The notes beneath the pieces are model-generated. The model worked only from the letters and a program-made list of their open reading frames with translations. It made no database searches and was not told the DNA's origin. Positions 56,801 through 64,000 of a stretch of 64,000 nucleotides of DNA are shown piece by piece. The position numbers and the translations under genes were made by a program. The stretch comes from Streptomyces sp. ACA25. Lineage in GTDB: Bacteria > Actinomycetota > Actinomycetes > Streptomycetales > Streptomycetaceae. The stretch is taken from positions 124,001 to 188,000 of the forward strand of contig NZ_JAQKPV010000001.1 in the NCBI RefSeq assembly GCF_028200735.1. Reading direction: 5' to 3'. How positions within the stretch are numbered: position 1 is the stretch's first letter; the number at the start of each line of letters is the position of its first letter.

Positions 56801-57608
56801 CTCGGTCGAGCTGCTGACCTCAGTGCTCTCCCTGGCCGGAGGGATGCCCGAGCAACAGCTCGCCCGGCTGCGGCCCCTGGTCCGGCGGCTGGTCGACGAG
56901 CTGTCCCGCGAGCTCACGACCCGGCTGCAGCCCGCCCTCACCGGCGTCGCCACCCCGCGTCCCACCCGGCGGCCCGGCGGCCGGCTCGACCTCCCCCGCA
57001 CCCTGCGGGCCAATCTCGCGCACGCCCAGCGGCTCGACGACGGCCGGACCGTCGTCGTGCCGGAGCGCCCGGTGTTCCGCACCCGCTCGAAGGAGCAGGC
57101 CGACTGGCGGCTGATCCTGGTGGTGGACGTGTCCGGGTCGATGGAGGCATCCGTCGTCTGGTCCGCCCTCACCGCCGCCGTCCTCGGCGGCGTCCCCACT
57201 CTCTCCACGCATTTCCTCGCCTTCTCCACCGAGATCATCGACCTGACCGACCGGGTCAGCGACCCCCTGTCACTGCTCCTGGAGGTGCGGGTCGGGGGCG
57301 GCACCCACATCGCGGCCGGGCTCGCCCACGCCCGTTCGCTGATCACCGTGCCGAGCCGCACTCTCGTCGTGGTGGTCAGCGACTTCGAGGAAGGCGGGCC
57401 GCTGGGCGGCCTGCTGAACGAGGTCCGCTCGCTGGTCTCCTCCGGCGCGCAGCTGATGGGCTGTGCCGCGCTGGACGACCGGGGAACGCCGCGCTACTCG
57501 GTGCCCGTCGCCCGGCAACTCGTCGCAGCGGGCATGCCGGTGGCCGCCCTCAGCCCGTACGCTCTCGCCCGCTGGGTGGGCGACCGTCTCCGTGGAGAAA
57601 CCCGTTGA
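53805..57608 (+). CDS. DUF5682-VWA fusion protein (YehM + YehP equivalents)
   Basis: A 1,267-residue protein starting with the GTG that overlaps the MoxR stop. Residues about 40-830 match DUF5682 (YehM-like): YLLGVRHHSPALAAVVPRLLD, PVALAAAGADGHLGFYPFADFSPELAAIRW, VAAVIGAFHAPAL, interrupted by a Pro/Gly/Ser-rich insertion near 265-310. After an Ala/Pro linker (about 845-905), the C-terminus (about 905-1267) is a CoxE/YehP-type VWA domain with an intact MIDAS: VVDVSGSMEAS near 1107, a central Thr in GGGTHIAAG, and VVVSDFEEGG. Fusion of the two parts in one gene is unusual compared with E. coli, where they are separate. Confidence 0.88.
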   Translation: MNADRAAASATAPHAGQPVAGIPSAEDTPAPRDAVAALAGTTRPYLLGVRHHSPALAAVVPRLLDAAQAEVVCVELPADFQPWISHLADPRTEAPVALAAAGADGHLGFYPFADFSPELAAIRWARERGAQVLCCDLPLSDPGWSADSARQDSARPPGAPTSPTAPATAFADGLAASATGRDGDDLWDRAVEVRAPGCTPEAVRRAALGVGWALRRDAESSGTVPATDLAREAHMRRVLGRAAADGRRVAAVIGAFHAPALPAPVTAPEPGGHDGPEPSPAAGPTPGEPSGEPPVEPSGGSGAAGTPPGSPGPAPVTSLVPYAFNLLDSRSGYPAGIRDPRWQQAVLTAGGDPGRIREATARTITALCRELRTAGHPAGTGEAVETLRLACDLARLRELPAPGRGELLEAVTTVLGQGEALGRGRALARALETVLVGAGRGRTAPGTPRSGLGPSVEAELAALGLPCPDHPERREVRLDPLRSRLDGRREVLLRRLQVCGAGYAEPDDVAGTGEATALTTRWRPAWTPSVAALLDLAGVRGVTAAQAAAGTLREAGRRASAAGGPTCAELLHSLRAAARCDLPELVTDHLGETAVLLPSAATLPELLEAHELLDALAREHLPGTTPTSRLQASELAATLLEAAVRALPGLAGSDEPNDAAALVTLTAQAGEHRLGLRMEEALATLARTGSPLVQGAALAARVLLDLDDPGTLGARAAGWIDTATGPDSRHHLTRRLTGLLTAAGPLLRAAPAALGPLLDRVDSLSDRDFLDRLPALRGGFDTLTPTGRDRLLRTVTERLGDRPDLTTAAPPELLALWAAADAAGATAVSRLRLPAASTPETAPASAAAPAAEVAAAPAAPAAGTSGSATPGPDPSTEPGAARPAHASPHPRRLGSADRWRLLLGREEERLPEQTRRYAHALDELYGAGHGEGAADFGTGAGGSGGSGGGRERSFPSARDWAGELEALFGDEVREEVLARAAGTGRTDVLTELDPDTVRPSVELLTSVLSLAGGMPEQQLARLRPLVRRLVDELSRELTTRLQPALTGVATPRPTRRPGGRLDLPRTLRANLAHAQRLDDGRTVVVPERPVFRTRSKEQADWRLILVVDVSGSMEASVVWSALTAAVLGGVPTLSTHFLAFSTEIIDLTDRVSDPLSLLLEVRVGGGTHIAAGLAHARSLITVPSRTLVVVVSDFEEGGPLGGLLNEVRSLVSSGAQLMGCAALDDRGTPRYSVPVARQLVAAGMPVAALSPYALARWVGDRLRGETR

Positions 57609-59683
57609 CCACCTCGCCGGGCCAGAGCCCCGCCGTTCCGTTCCCGCCGGTCGCCCCGGACGTGTTCGCCGCAGCCGTGGAGGGCCTGTCCTCCCGGCTG
57701 CGCAAGCGGCTCGACGCGGCGATCGAGCGCTGCGCGACCGCCCCCGCCGGCGCCGCCGACGACGACGGCACGCTGAGCATTCACTACGGCGAGGACGCCG
57801 TGGTCACCCTGGCCCCGGGCCCCTCCGGCGCCATCAGCACCGACCAGCAGGCCCGGTGCACCTGCCTGCTCGCTCCCCACTGCCTGCATCGCGCAGCGGT
57901 GCTCGGGGCCTGCCCGGTCGCCGGCCCGGACCCGGCGGCCGACGCCGGGCCCGGCACGGTGCCCGTCCCGGTAGCCGGCCCGGACTCCCCGGCCGACGGC
58001 ACCCGTTCGCGGCTCGAGTCCGCCACCGGTGAGGCCGCCGACGGAGGACCCGCCGGGACCGGCACCACCGGCGCTCCGCCGCCCGGCGCCGAGGTCGCCC
58101 CCGGTCCCACCCCCGTACAGCAGAAAGCGGCGGCCGGGCTGTGGTCGGCGGCAGCGGCAGTGCTCGCGGCCGGGGTGCCCGCCGCGGGGGCGGTGCTCCA
58201 GGCGGACCTGCTGCGTGCCGCGCACAGCGCCCGGCTGGCCGGCCTGCACCGGGCCCAGGACGCCGCCCTGCGCACCGTCCGCGGCCTGCGGAGCGCCCGG
58301 GCCCGCGAGGACAGCCACCGGCTGGCTGACCTGGTCGACGCGTTGCGGGAACTGCTCCTCACCGCCGGGCCGCTGGCGGCGGCCGACCCCGACCCGGCTC
58401 TGCTCGGTACCGCTCGTCGCGGCTACCGTCCGGGCGGCAGCCTGCGGGTGCACGGCGTCTGCCGCGAACCGGTGATCAGCGCCACCGGCTATGCCGGGGT
58501 GGTCACCCACCTCCTCACCGACGACGGGCGCTGGCACTCCGTCGCCGATGTCAGGCCCGGCGGCCCGGCCCGGGCCGGCGGAGCCGCCACCGCCCCGGTC
58601 GCCCTCGGCGAGAGCGGCCTCGACCATCGCCGGCTCGCCCGGGGCGGCCTGCTGGTCACCGGAGCGACCGTCTCGCCGAACGGGCGCCTGGGTTCCGGCC
58701 GCGGTGTCCGGGCCACCCCGCTCTCCGGCCTGTCCTGGTCCTCCGGCCCCCTGGCCGCCCTGTTCGCGCGACCGCTGGCCGAGGCGGTCACCGAACGGCT
58801 CACCGCGGTGCCGGAAACCGGTGCGGACGAGGACGGACGCGCCCGTGAACCGGTCGGCTGCGACCTGGTCATCCTGGGTCCGGCGGGCGATCACGTGCTG
58901 GCCCGCGAACTGCGGTCCCCCCTCGCGCCCGGTTCCGCCGTACCGCCAGGACCCTCCGCAGAGGGCTCAACGGGGGACGGAACGGCAGCGGTCGCGGCCG
59001 ACGGCCCGCTGATCCGGCTGCTGCCGGCCCACGGCCATCCCGCTCTCGCCCACACCGCCAACCTCGGACGGCTCGCGTCCCGCCCCGGCCTGCGGGTCCG
59101 GGTGGTCGCCCGGCTCGTGCCCGACCGGGCCGCCGCCCTGTACCCGCTCGCCGTGGGCCCGGCGCCGGGTGCCGGGGCGACCCTGCGCCTGCCCCCGGAG
59201 TGGGCGGGCTACGCGGATCTCGGATACGACCGGTTGCAGGGCGAGCACCTCCCCCCGCCGGGCGGCTGTCCCCCCGGAGACACAGCTCCTCCCGGAAACA
59301 CAGCGACGCGGACATCGTCCGATCCCCTCGCCTCCTCACCGCTGTGGCGGGTCCGGCGCCTGGTGGAACTGGCCGTCGCCGGAGGCCGGCGGGCCGTCGC
59401 CGGGCCCGCACGCGGCAGTGACCCGCGCGCCGACTCCGCGGCGCTGCACCGTACGGGCTTCCGGACGGCCGCGGAGCTGGCCGCACACCTCAGCTCGCTG
59501 GCCGGCCACCGCCCCCGGGACAGCTTCGGCAGGCTCAGCACCGGCGACCCCGGTCCGTACGCGGCTGCCTGGCTCGCCACCGCCGTGCATCTCGCCGGCG
59601 CCGAACAGGCCCTGATCCGGGCCACCTGGCAGCTCCCGCAGGCACCTGCCGGCCGGGGACACCCCCCGGCGGAGCCGGCCTGA
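57605..59683 (+). CDS. SWIM zinc-finger protein (YehQ-like)
   Basis: A 692-residue protein from a TTG start overlapping the previous stop (TTGA), with GGAGA upstream. The SWIM motif CTCLLAPHCLH (C-x-C-x5-C-x-H, near 84-95) is near the N-terminus, followed by a Pro/Gly-rich linker to about 175 and a long region ending in beta-rich modules (SLRVHGVCREPVISATGYAGVV; LIRLLPAHGHPAL). SWIM fingers bind DNA or protein. Last gene of the five-gene cluster, equivalent to YehQ. Confidence 0.88.
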   Translation: MTTSPGQSPAVPFPPVAPDVFAAAVEGLSSRLRKRLDAAIERCATAPAGAADDDGTLSIHYGEDAVVTLAPGPSGAISTDQQARCTCLLAPHCLHRAAVLGACPVAGPDPAADAGPGTVPVPVAGPDSPADGTRSRLESATGEAADGGPAGTGTTGAPPPGAEVAPGPTPVQQKAAAGLWSAAAAVLAAGVPAAGAVLQADLLRAAHSARLAGLHRAQDAALRTVRGLRSARAREDSHRLADLVDALRELLLTAGPLAAADPDPALLGTARRGYRPGGSLRVHGVCREPVISATGYAGVVTHLLTDDGRWHSVADVRPGGPARAGGAATAPVALGESGLDHRRLARGGLLVTGATVSPNGRLGSGRGVRATPLSGLSWSSGPLAALFARPLAEAVTERLTAVPETGADEDGRAREPVGCDLVILGPAGDHVLARELRSPLAPGSAVPPGPSAEGSTGDGTAAVAADGPLIRLLPAHGHPALAHTANLGRLASRPGLRVRVVARLVPDRAAALYPLAVGPAPGAGATLRLPPEWAGYADLGYDRLQGEHLPPPGGCPPGDTAPPGNTATRTSSDPLASSPLWRVRRLVELAVAGGRRAVAGPARGSDPRADSAALHRTGFRTAAELAAHLSSLAGHRPRDSFGRLSTGDPGPYAAAWLATAVHLAGAEQALIRATWQLPQAPAGRGHPPAEPA

Positions 59684-59710
59684 CACGGGACGGTGCGGCC
59701 CGGTCGGCCG

Positions 59711-59768
59711 ATAGCCGGGGCCCGGTAGCCGGTAGCCGGGGCCCGGTAGCCGGTAGCCGGGGCCGGGG
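59711..59768. repeat. Short tandem repeat
   Basis: About two and a half copies of a ~21-bp GGTAGCC/GGGGCCC unit between the SWIM gene and the SDR gene. Probably slippage; no function proposed. Confidence 0.6.
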
Positions 59769-59789
59769 CCGACGCGCGGGGGCCGGCGG

Positions 59790-60500
59790 TCAGTGCTTGC
59801 CGGCCTCCACCGTCACGCCGCCGCTCCCGTCGGGCAGCACCAGGGCCGCGCCCTCGGCGACCGCGTCGACGATGCCGCGTACCGCCGCGTCCAGGTCTGC
59901 CGGGCGCGGCATGGGCGGCGGCGTCCCCGCGACCGCCCGCCCGGCGAACCCGGTGTCCAGGTGCGGCAGCCGGGCGTCGACCACCGCCACCCGGCGTCGG
60001 CGCTGCTCACCGCGGACAGCCGTCAGCCAGGCGCTCAACGCCGACTTGGACGCGCAGTAGGCCGCCATGCCGGGCTGGGGACGGTCCACCACGACGCCGG
60101 TGACGGCAGCCACCGCGCCCGGCCCGGTCAGCAACGGCAACGCCCCGCGCAGCACAGCCATCGGGGCGAGTGCGTTGACGGCGCACAGGTGCTCGGCCAC
60201 GGCCTCCGGCACCTCCTCCGCCGGGCCGAACGCCACCACTCCGACAGCGGTCAGCACGGCGTCCAGCCCACCCAGCTCGCGCTGCGCCCAGCCGGCGAGC
60301 GCCGCGCAGGCGTCGAGGTCGTACGCCTCGAAGCGACGGGCCGGGCAGTCTCCCAGCGTGCGGGCACGCTCGGCCAGCCGTTCGGCGTCCCGCCCGGCCA
60401 CCGCCACCGAGGCCCCGCGGGCCGCGCACGCGCCGGCCAGCGCGCCGCCGATGACCCCGGTGGCCCCGGCCACCAGAATCCGCGAACCGTCGATCTCCAT
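59790..60500 (-). CDS. Short-chain dehydrogenase/reductase
   Basis: A 236-residue SDR from the ATG at 60500 (GGAGGCGTTC upstream). It has the cofactor loop GATGVIGGALA (TGxxxGxG variant, near 13-23), AVAGRDAERLAE (NADP-type basic residue after beta-2), and the catalytic Tyr-x3-Lys in YCASKSAL. The usual Ser is present in AVTGVVVD-type context only weakly. The substrate is unknown. It is convergent with the SWIM gene. Confidence 0.9.
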   Translation of the reverse strand: MEIDGSRILVAGATGVIGGALAGACAARGASVAVAGRDAERLAERARTLGDCPARRFEAYDLDACAALAGWAQRELGGLDAVLTAVGVVAFGPAEEVPEAVAEHLCAVNALAPMAVLRGALPLLTGPGAVAAVTGVVVDRPQPGMAAYCASKSALSAWLTAVRGEQRRRRVAVVDARLPHLDTGFAGRAVAGTPPPMPRPADLDAAVRGIVDAVAEGAALVLPDGSGGVTVEAGKH

Positions 60501-60729
60501 GAACGCCTCCTCACGCACCAGCATCCCCCCGGGCCCGGCCGCGCCCGCGCAGGCGCGGCCGGGCGGTGAGCCGCCTGCCGCGCCCCGGGCTGAAAGGCCC
60601 CTGCGGGGGCACCACATGGCCCCTGCCGCCCAGGCGGGGACGCCGCGAGCATGGCAAGCAGACCGGAGCACCACCCGACGGCAAGGGACGCGGCCACGCA
60701 CGGCCGGGTCCGCAGGGATGAGGCGGACG

Positions 60730-60987
60730 ATGCACAGGTACGAGCACGGGATGATGACCGGCTGGGGCTGGCTCGGGATGTCGGTCAGCATGCTTCTCTT
60801 CGCGGGCCTGATCCTCGTCGCGGGCCTGTTGCTCCACCGCACGCTGACCCGCGGCCTCGACCGCCGCCTCGCCGCGGTGCCCGCGGTCCCCTCCCCCGAG
60901 CAACTGGTCGCCGACCGGTTCGCCCGCGGCGAGATCGAGGAGGAGGAGTACCGGCGCCGCCTGACCGCGCTGCGGACCCCGGGCTGA
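60730..60987 (+). CDS. Small SHOCT-domain membrane protein
   Basis: An 85-residue protein from the ATG at 60730 (GAGG 6 nt upstream). One transmembrane helix (about 11-33, GWLGMSVSMLLFAGLILVAG) is followed by a basic loop and a C-terminal SHOCT pair (PSPEQLVADRFARGEIEEEEYRRRL, split around RFARGEI). Typical short SHOCT membrane proteins; function unknown. Confidence 0.85.
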   Translation: MHRYEHGMMTGWGWLGMSVSMLLFAGLILVAGLLLHRTLTRGLDRRLAAVPAVPSPEQLVADRFARGEIEEEEYRRRLTALRTPG

Positions 60988-61166
60988 CGACGTACGGGAC
61001 GGGTGGCCGTCGCGCGCCGGGACAGGGCGGGACGGCCGTCGTCGGGACCGGTGCCACCAGGCGTCTCTCGCGCCGGACGGACCGGCACTGCCCGGATCAC
61101 CGGACACCATCCGCCGGCCCGGACTCGTGCCTCCGGAGGCCGGTGGCCGCGGCGGGCTGCGGCGGG

Positions 61167-61883
61167 TCAGCGGTCCCGGAGGGCGACGGCGCCCGCGTGG
61201 CCGGGACCCACCGCGACGTCGGCGAGGGACCAGCCGTCCGGGCCGGGCGCCGGGCTCTCGGCAGTTCCTACGTAATCCTCCGCCGGCGAGCGCCCCAGCC
61301 CGATGCCGAGCCCTTTGAGGTAGGCCTCCTTGCGCGCCCACACGCGGGCGAAGGCGGCCGGCCGCCCGGACCCGGGCAGCGCGGCGAGCTCCTCGACCTC
61401 CGCCGGATGCAGCTGCGGCGCGACGTCGGCCACCGTGCCGGCTTCCGGCACTGCCTCCACATCCACGCCCACCGGCACCGCTGCGAGGGCGAGCAGGGCG
61501 AGGCTCCCGCTGTGGGACAGCGAGAAGTGCACTCCGCCCCCGGCCACGGCCGGTCGGCCGTGCGGCTCCCCGCACCCCGGACACGCCTCCCGTACCAGCC
61601 GGACCGCACCGGCCGCCGTCCCCAGACAGGCGCCGAGGAGCCGACGCAGGGCCAGGTGGGCGGCGAGATAGCAGTCCCGGTCCCGGCTCTGACGGAACGC
61701 CGCCGCCCGGCGCTTCTCCTCTGCGTCCAGGACCTCCGAAGCGAGCCTGGCCACTGCTGCCGCCTGCGGTCCGGACCGCACCAGCCACAGCTGCGGCGGC
61801 TCGCCCACGGCGGGAAGCGGGATCCGCCCGGTCGGCACCTCGGGATCGAACTCGCCGGGAACGCGTATCACAGCCCTGTCCAC
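61167..61883 (-). CDS. 4'-phosphopantetheinyl transferase (Sfp-type)
   Basis: A 238-residue enzyme that transfers the phosphopantetheine arm from CoA to carrier proteins. Signature motifs are VHFSLSHSGS (near 115), VGVDVEAV (metal-binding Asp and Glu) and FARVWARKEAYLKGLG (WxxKEA). The GTG start is at 61883. No carrier-protein or synthase gene is nearby, so it probably serves polyketide or nonribosomal peptide systems elsewhere. Confidence 0.95.
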   Translation of the reverse strand: MDRAVIRVPGEFDPEVPTGRIPLPAVGEPPQLWLVRSGPQAAAVARLASEVLDAEEKRRAAAFRQSRDRDCYLAAHLALRRLLGACLGTAAGAVRLVREACPGCGEPHGRPAVAGGGVHFSLSHSGSLALLALAAVPVGVDVEAVPEAGTVADVAPQLHPAEVEELAALPGSGRPAAFARVWARKEAYLKGLGIGLGRSPAEDYVGTAESPAPGPDGWSLADVAVGPGHAGAVALRDR

Positions 61884-61995
61884 GCACTCAGGCTAAGCGG
61901 CCCCGATGTCCGGACCGGCAGCCACCTCCCCCTTCACCTGCTGCCCGGTCGGTGCGGCAGGCCCGGTCGGTACGGCAGGCACGGCACCGTGTCGC

Positions 61996-62883
61996 TCATC
62001 CCGGATGCGGCCACGGGTTGGCGGTGCAGGTGTGGCCGGTCCGTTCGCTCGTCAGGGACTTCGTCTGCTGCATCATCACCGGTGCCGGAGCGCCCTCGGC
62101 CGGACAGTCGTGATGGTTGTACCCCAGCCGGTGGCCCACCTCGTGATTGATGAGCATCTCCCGGTACCCCCGGATATCCCCCGAATAACTCTCCGCACCC
62201 TGCGCCCATCGCCAGGCATTGATCAGCAGACGCTCGGTCAGCGCCGAATCACAGGACACGTTGCTCACCGTCGTGTCCAGGCCCGACTTCGCACACCATT
62301 GTGCCGTCGTCCCCGGACTGGCCAGCGTCACCACAAAATCGTGCTCACCCGAGGAAACCCGGGCGAAGCCACGCTCCCCTTTGTTCCCCCAGCTTCGTTC
62401 ATCCCCCAGTATTCGATGCACCGCCGCTGCGAACATCTCCGGGTCGACCGGCAGCCCTTCCTCGACATCCACCCGGTAGCGCACCAGTGTCCGCGCCTCC
62501 GGGTCCGTGAGCGCGGAACTCCCCGCCACCGGCCGCAGCGTCCCCGAACCCACCAGGTCCGGATCCAGCCGGAACGTCGCCCCCATCACCTCGTCGAGGT
62601 CCCCCGGACCGGTGGCGCGGTCCCCGTCGGTGTCCTCGTCCGCCCCGGTACCGCCGCCGAGGCCCCCGCCGTCCAGCATCCGGTCGGCCACCACCAGTGC
62701 GCCCACGGTGACCAGCGCCAGCCCCAGGGCGAGCGGGGCGCGTCCGGGCCACGCACGTCTTCCCCGGGCCGGAACTTCCGGGAAGCGGAACGTCCGGTCC
62801 TCCGGGGGAAGGAACAGCGCTCCCCCGCCGCCCGGCCTCTCCCGATCCGCCGTCCCGCTTCCGCCGCACTGCCGGTGGTCCAT
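61996..62883 (-). CDS. DUF3152 membrane-anchored metalloprotease-like protein
   Basis: A 295-residue protein with a single transmembrane helix (about 50-70) after a cytoplasmic N-terminus. The extracellular part is a DUF3152 domain containing LINHEVGHRLGYNHHDC, a zinc-protease-like HExGH-x5-H motif (metzincin-like). ARVSSGEHDFVVTLASPGT and four or more Cys are visible. The family is actinobacterial and of unproven activity. 330 bp separate it from the sortase gene on the same strand. Confidence 0.9.
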   Translation of the reverse strand: MDHRQCGGSGTADRERPGGGGALFLPPEDRTFRFPEVPARGRRAWPGRAPLALGLALVTVGALVVADRMLDGGGLGGGTGADEDTDGDRATGPGDLDEVMGATFRLDPDLVGSGTLRPVAGSSALTDPEARTLVRYRVDVEEGLPVDPEMFAAAVHRILGDERSWGNKGERGFARVSSGEHDFVVTLASPGTTAQWCAKSGLDTTVSNVSCDSALTERLLINAWRWAQGAESYSGDIRGYREMLINHEVGHRLGYNHHDCPAEGAPAPVMMQQTKSLTSERTGHTCTANPWPHPG

Positions 62884-63213
62884 CGTGTCCCCTCTCGTCC
62901 TGCGTGTGTCTCCACCGCGGGGACGACGTCCCGTCCCCGCGGAATACGGCCGGAAAAGGAGCCGCCGCGCAGGGGTGAAGAGATTTCCGCGTCGCAGTGC
63001 TCCATTCGAGTGCCCCGGAAATTACGGTGCGGATTTCCCGGGCACAGCGCAGCGAGTGCCCCGGAAGGGTCGTCACATGCCGGAGAGACATCAAGAAAAG
63101 AACTGAAAGCAGGCATTTCCCCGTAAGGTACCGCGCCCACCACCCGACCGGCTGAATGTGTGCGTGCCGGCCGTCCGCGCGGGGCGGCAGCGGTGACGGT
63201 CCGGCGGCGGTCC
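62884..63213. other. Intergenic region between sortase and DUF3152 genes
   Basis: 330 bp without a gene. A weak inverted repeat (CCCCGGAAAT / ATTTCCCGGG, near 63013-63041) is present. No clear promoter was identified. Confidence 0.35.
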
Positions 63214-63900
63214 TCACTCCCCGACGGGGACGGCGGTCACCACGAGATTGCTCTGATAACCGCCCCGCTCGGGATCGAAGGTCCCGGTACAGGTGATGAG
63301 CGTGAGCACCGGGCTGCCGTCCCGCCGGAAGATCTCGTCCGGCAGCGCGTCCTTGGGATGCACTTCGCGTGCGGTCACCTCGTACGGGACCGGCTCGTCC
63401 TCCTCGCGGGCCACGGTGACCCGGTCCCCGGCGCGCACCGAGTAGAGCGCCGCGAGCGCCCCGAGGTCGCCGGTGCGGGAGTCGACGTGGCCGACCACCA
63501 CGGCGGAGCCGGTGTCCGAGCCGGGCACCGGGCCGAAGCGGTACCAACCCGCCCGGGCGGCGTCGTCCGGGACCTCCACCGTGCCGTCCGCCTCGACCCC
63601 CACCGGGTCGATGCGGGCGTCCAGGCCGACGCGGGGCAGGCTGAGGCGGACCGGCTCGGGCAGGGCAGCGGAAGCGCTGTCGGCGGATCCCGAGGAGAGC
63701 CCTCCTGCGGAGGGGCCGTTGCCGGGACCGCCGGGTGTGGGGTTCCGCTCCTGCTGGAGCGCCGGGTCCGGCCGGCTGCCGAACCCCTCCGGTTCCGCGC
63801 CTCCCGGCGGGCGCACCAGGAGAGCGAGCAGAAGCAGCACGCCGAGCAGGGCGGTCAGGGCGAAGACGGTGATCCATCCGTGCCGTCGCAGGTGAGCCAT
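63214..63900 (-). CDS. Class F sortase
   Basis: A 228-residue transpeptidase. The N-terminal signal anchor (about 10-30) is followed by a Pro/Gly/Ser linker and a sortase beta-barrel (about 85-228). Catalytic residues are His in VVVGHVDS, Cys in LTLITCTG and Arg in DPERGGYQSN. Class F sortases are typical of actinobacteria and act on few or unknown substrates. No LPxTG protein gene is adjacent in the window. Confidence 0.94.
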   Translation of the reverse strand: MAHLRRHGWITVFALTALLGVLLLLALLVRPPGGAEPEGFGSRPDPALQQERNPTPGGPGNGPSAGGLSSGSADSASAALPEPVRLSLPRVGLDARIDPVGVEADGTVEVPDDAARAGWYRFGPVPGSDTGSAVVVGHVDSRTGDLGALAALYSVRAGDRVTVAREEDEPVPYEVTAREVHPKDALPDEIFRRDGSPVLTLITCTGTFDPERGGYQSNLVVTAVPVGE

Positions 63901-64000
63901 GCCGCTCCCTTCGGTGTGCGGTGTGCCGGCCGGGCCGGAGTGTTCCCGGACGCGGTGGTCGGCCGTCCGGCCCCGAGGGGAACCGGGGTGAGGGCCGGAC

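Noticed and set aside
59711..59768. Tandem GGTAGCC repeat as a regulatory array
   Set aside because: Too short and irregular, lying between convergent genes; slippage is sufficient.

Overview
The window is high-GC DNA (mostly GC-rich third codon positions, frequent GTG/TTG starts, ATGA/GTGA stop-start overlaps) and reads as the chromosome of a Streptomyces-type actinomycete. Supporting signs are the dnaK-grpE-dnaJ operon with HspR-type (HAIR) inverted repeats, many secreted polysaccharide hydrolases with ricin-type lectin modules, a carbohydrate ABC importer without its own ATPase, a ROK regulator beside xylFGH, and an upstream CebR-type box.

Layout. 1-12.26 kb is mostly core: dnaJ (cut by the window edge), grpE and dnaK; an orphan LuxR-type regulator; a membrane Fe-S reductase; a Yip1-type membrane protein; dcd; a secreted GDSL esterase; a 52-residue zinc-ribbon protein; and an OsmC-thioredoxin pair with a perfect palindrome between them. 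At 12.26 kb lies tRNA-Gly(CCC). A 29-bp copy of its 3' end (one mismatch) recurs at 24.98 kb, so 12.3-25.0 kb looks like a decayed tRNA-integrated island. It carries a xylan-degradation set (GH62 arabinofuranosidase, GH10 xylanase, CE1-type esterase), remnants of IS30- and IS701-like transposases, an MFS transporter and a LuxR regulator, a YefM-YoeB toxin-antitoxin pair, a PadR-SGNH pair, and a divergent MarR / FMN-reductase-GNAT pair sharing a symmetric operator.

25-32.5 kb holds small secreted, acetyltransferase, DUF4429 and helix-hairpin-helix genes, then a GH11 xylanase and a GH5 endoglucanase with a CebR-type operator. 32.6-40.5 kb is the rok7B7-type locus: xylH, xylG, xylF and the ROK regulator on the minus strand, and a divergent binding protein plus two permeases on the plus strand. 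An IS5-family element sits exactly at the stop codon of the last permease. Secreted enzymes break down xylan and cellulose, the ABC systems import the sugars, and CebR- and ROK-type regulators probably control them.

42.1-44.6 kb is an RsbQ/RsbP/STAS stress-signalling operon. 45.7-59.7 kb is the most unusual part: a membrane-anchored Mrr-like nuclease gene faces away from a five-gene cluster (DUF4132 protein, 1,636-residue protein, MoxR AAA ATPase, DUF5682-VWA fusion, SWIM zinc-finger protein). It corresponds in content to the poorly understood yehI(molR)-yehL-yehM-yehP-yehQ genes of E. coli. The window ends with an SDR, a SHOCT membrane protein, a phosphopantetheinyl transferase, a DUF3152 metalloprotease-like protein and a class F sortase.
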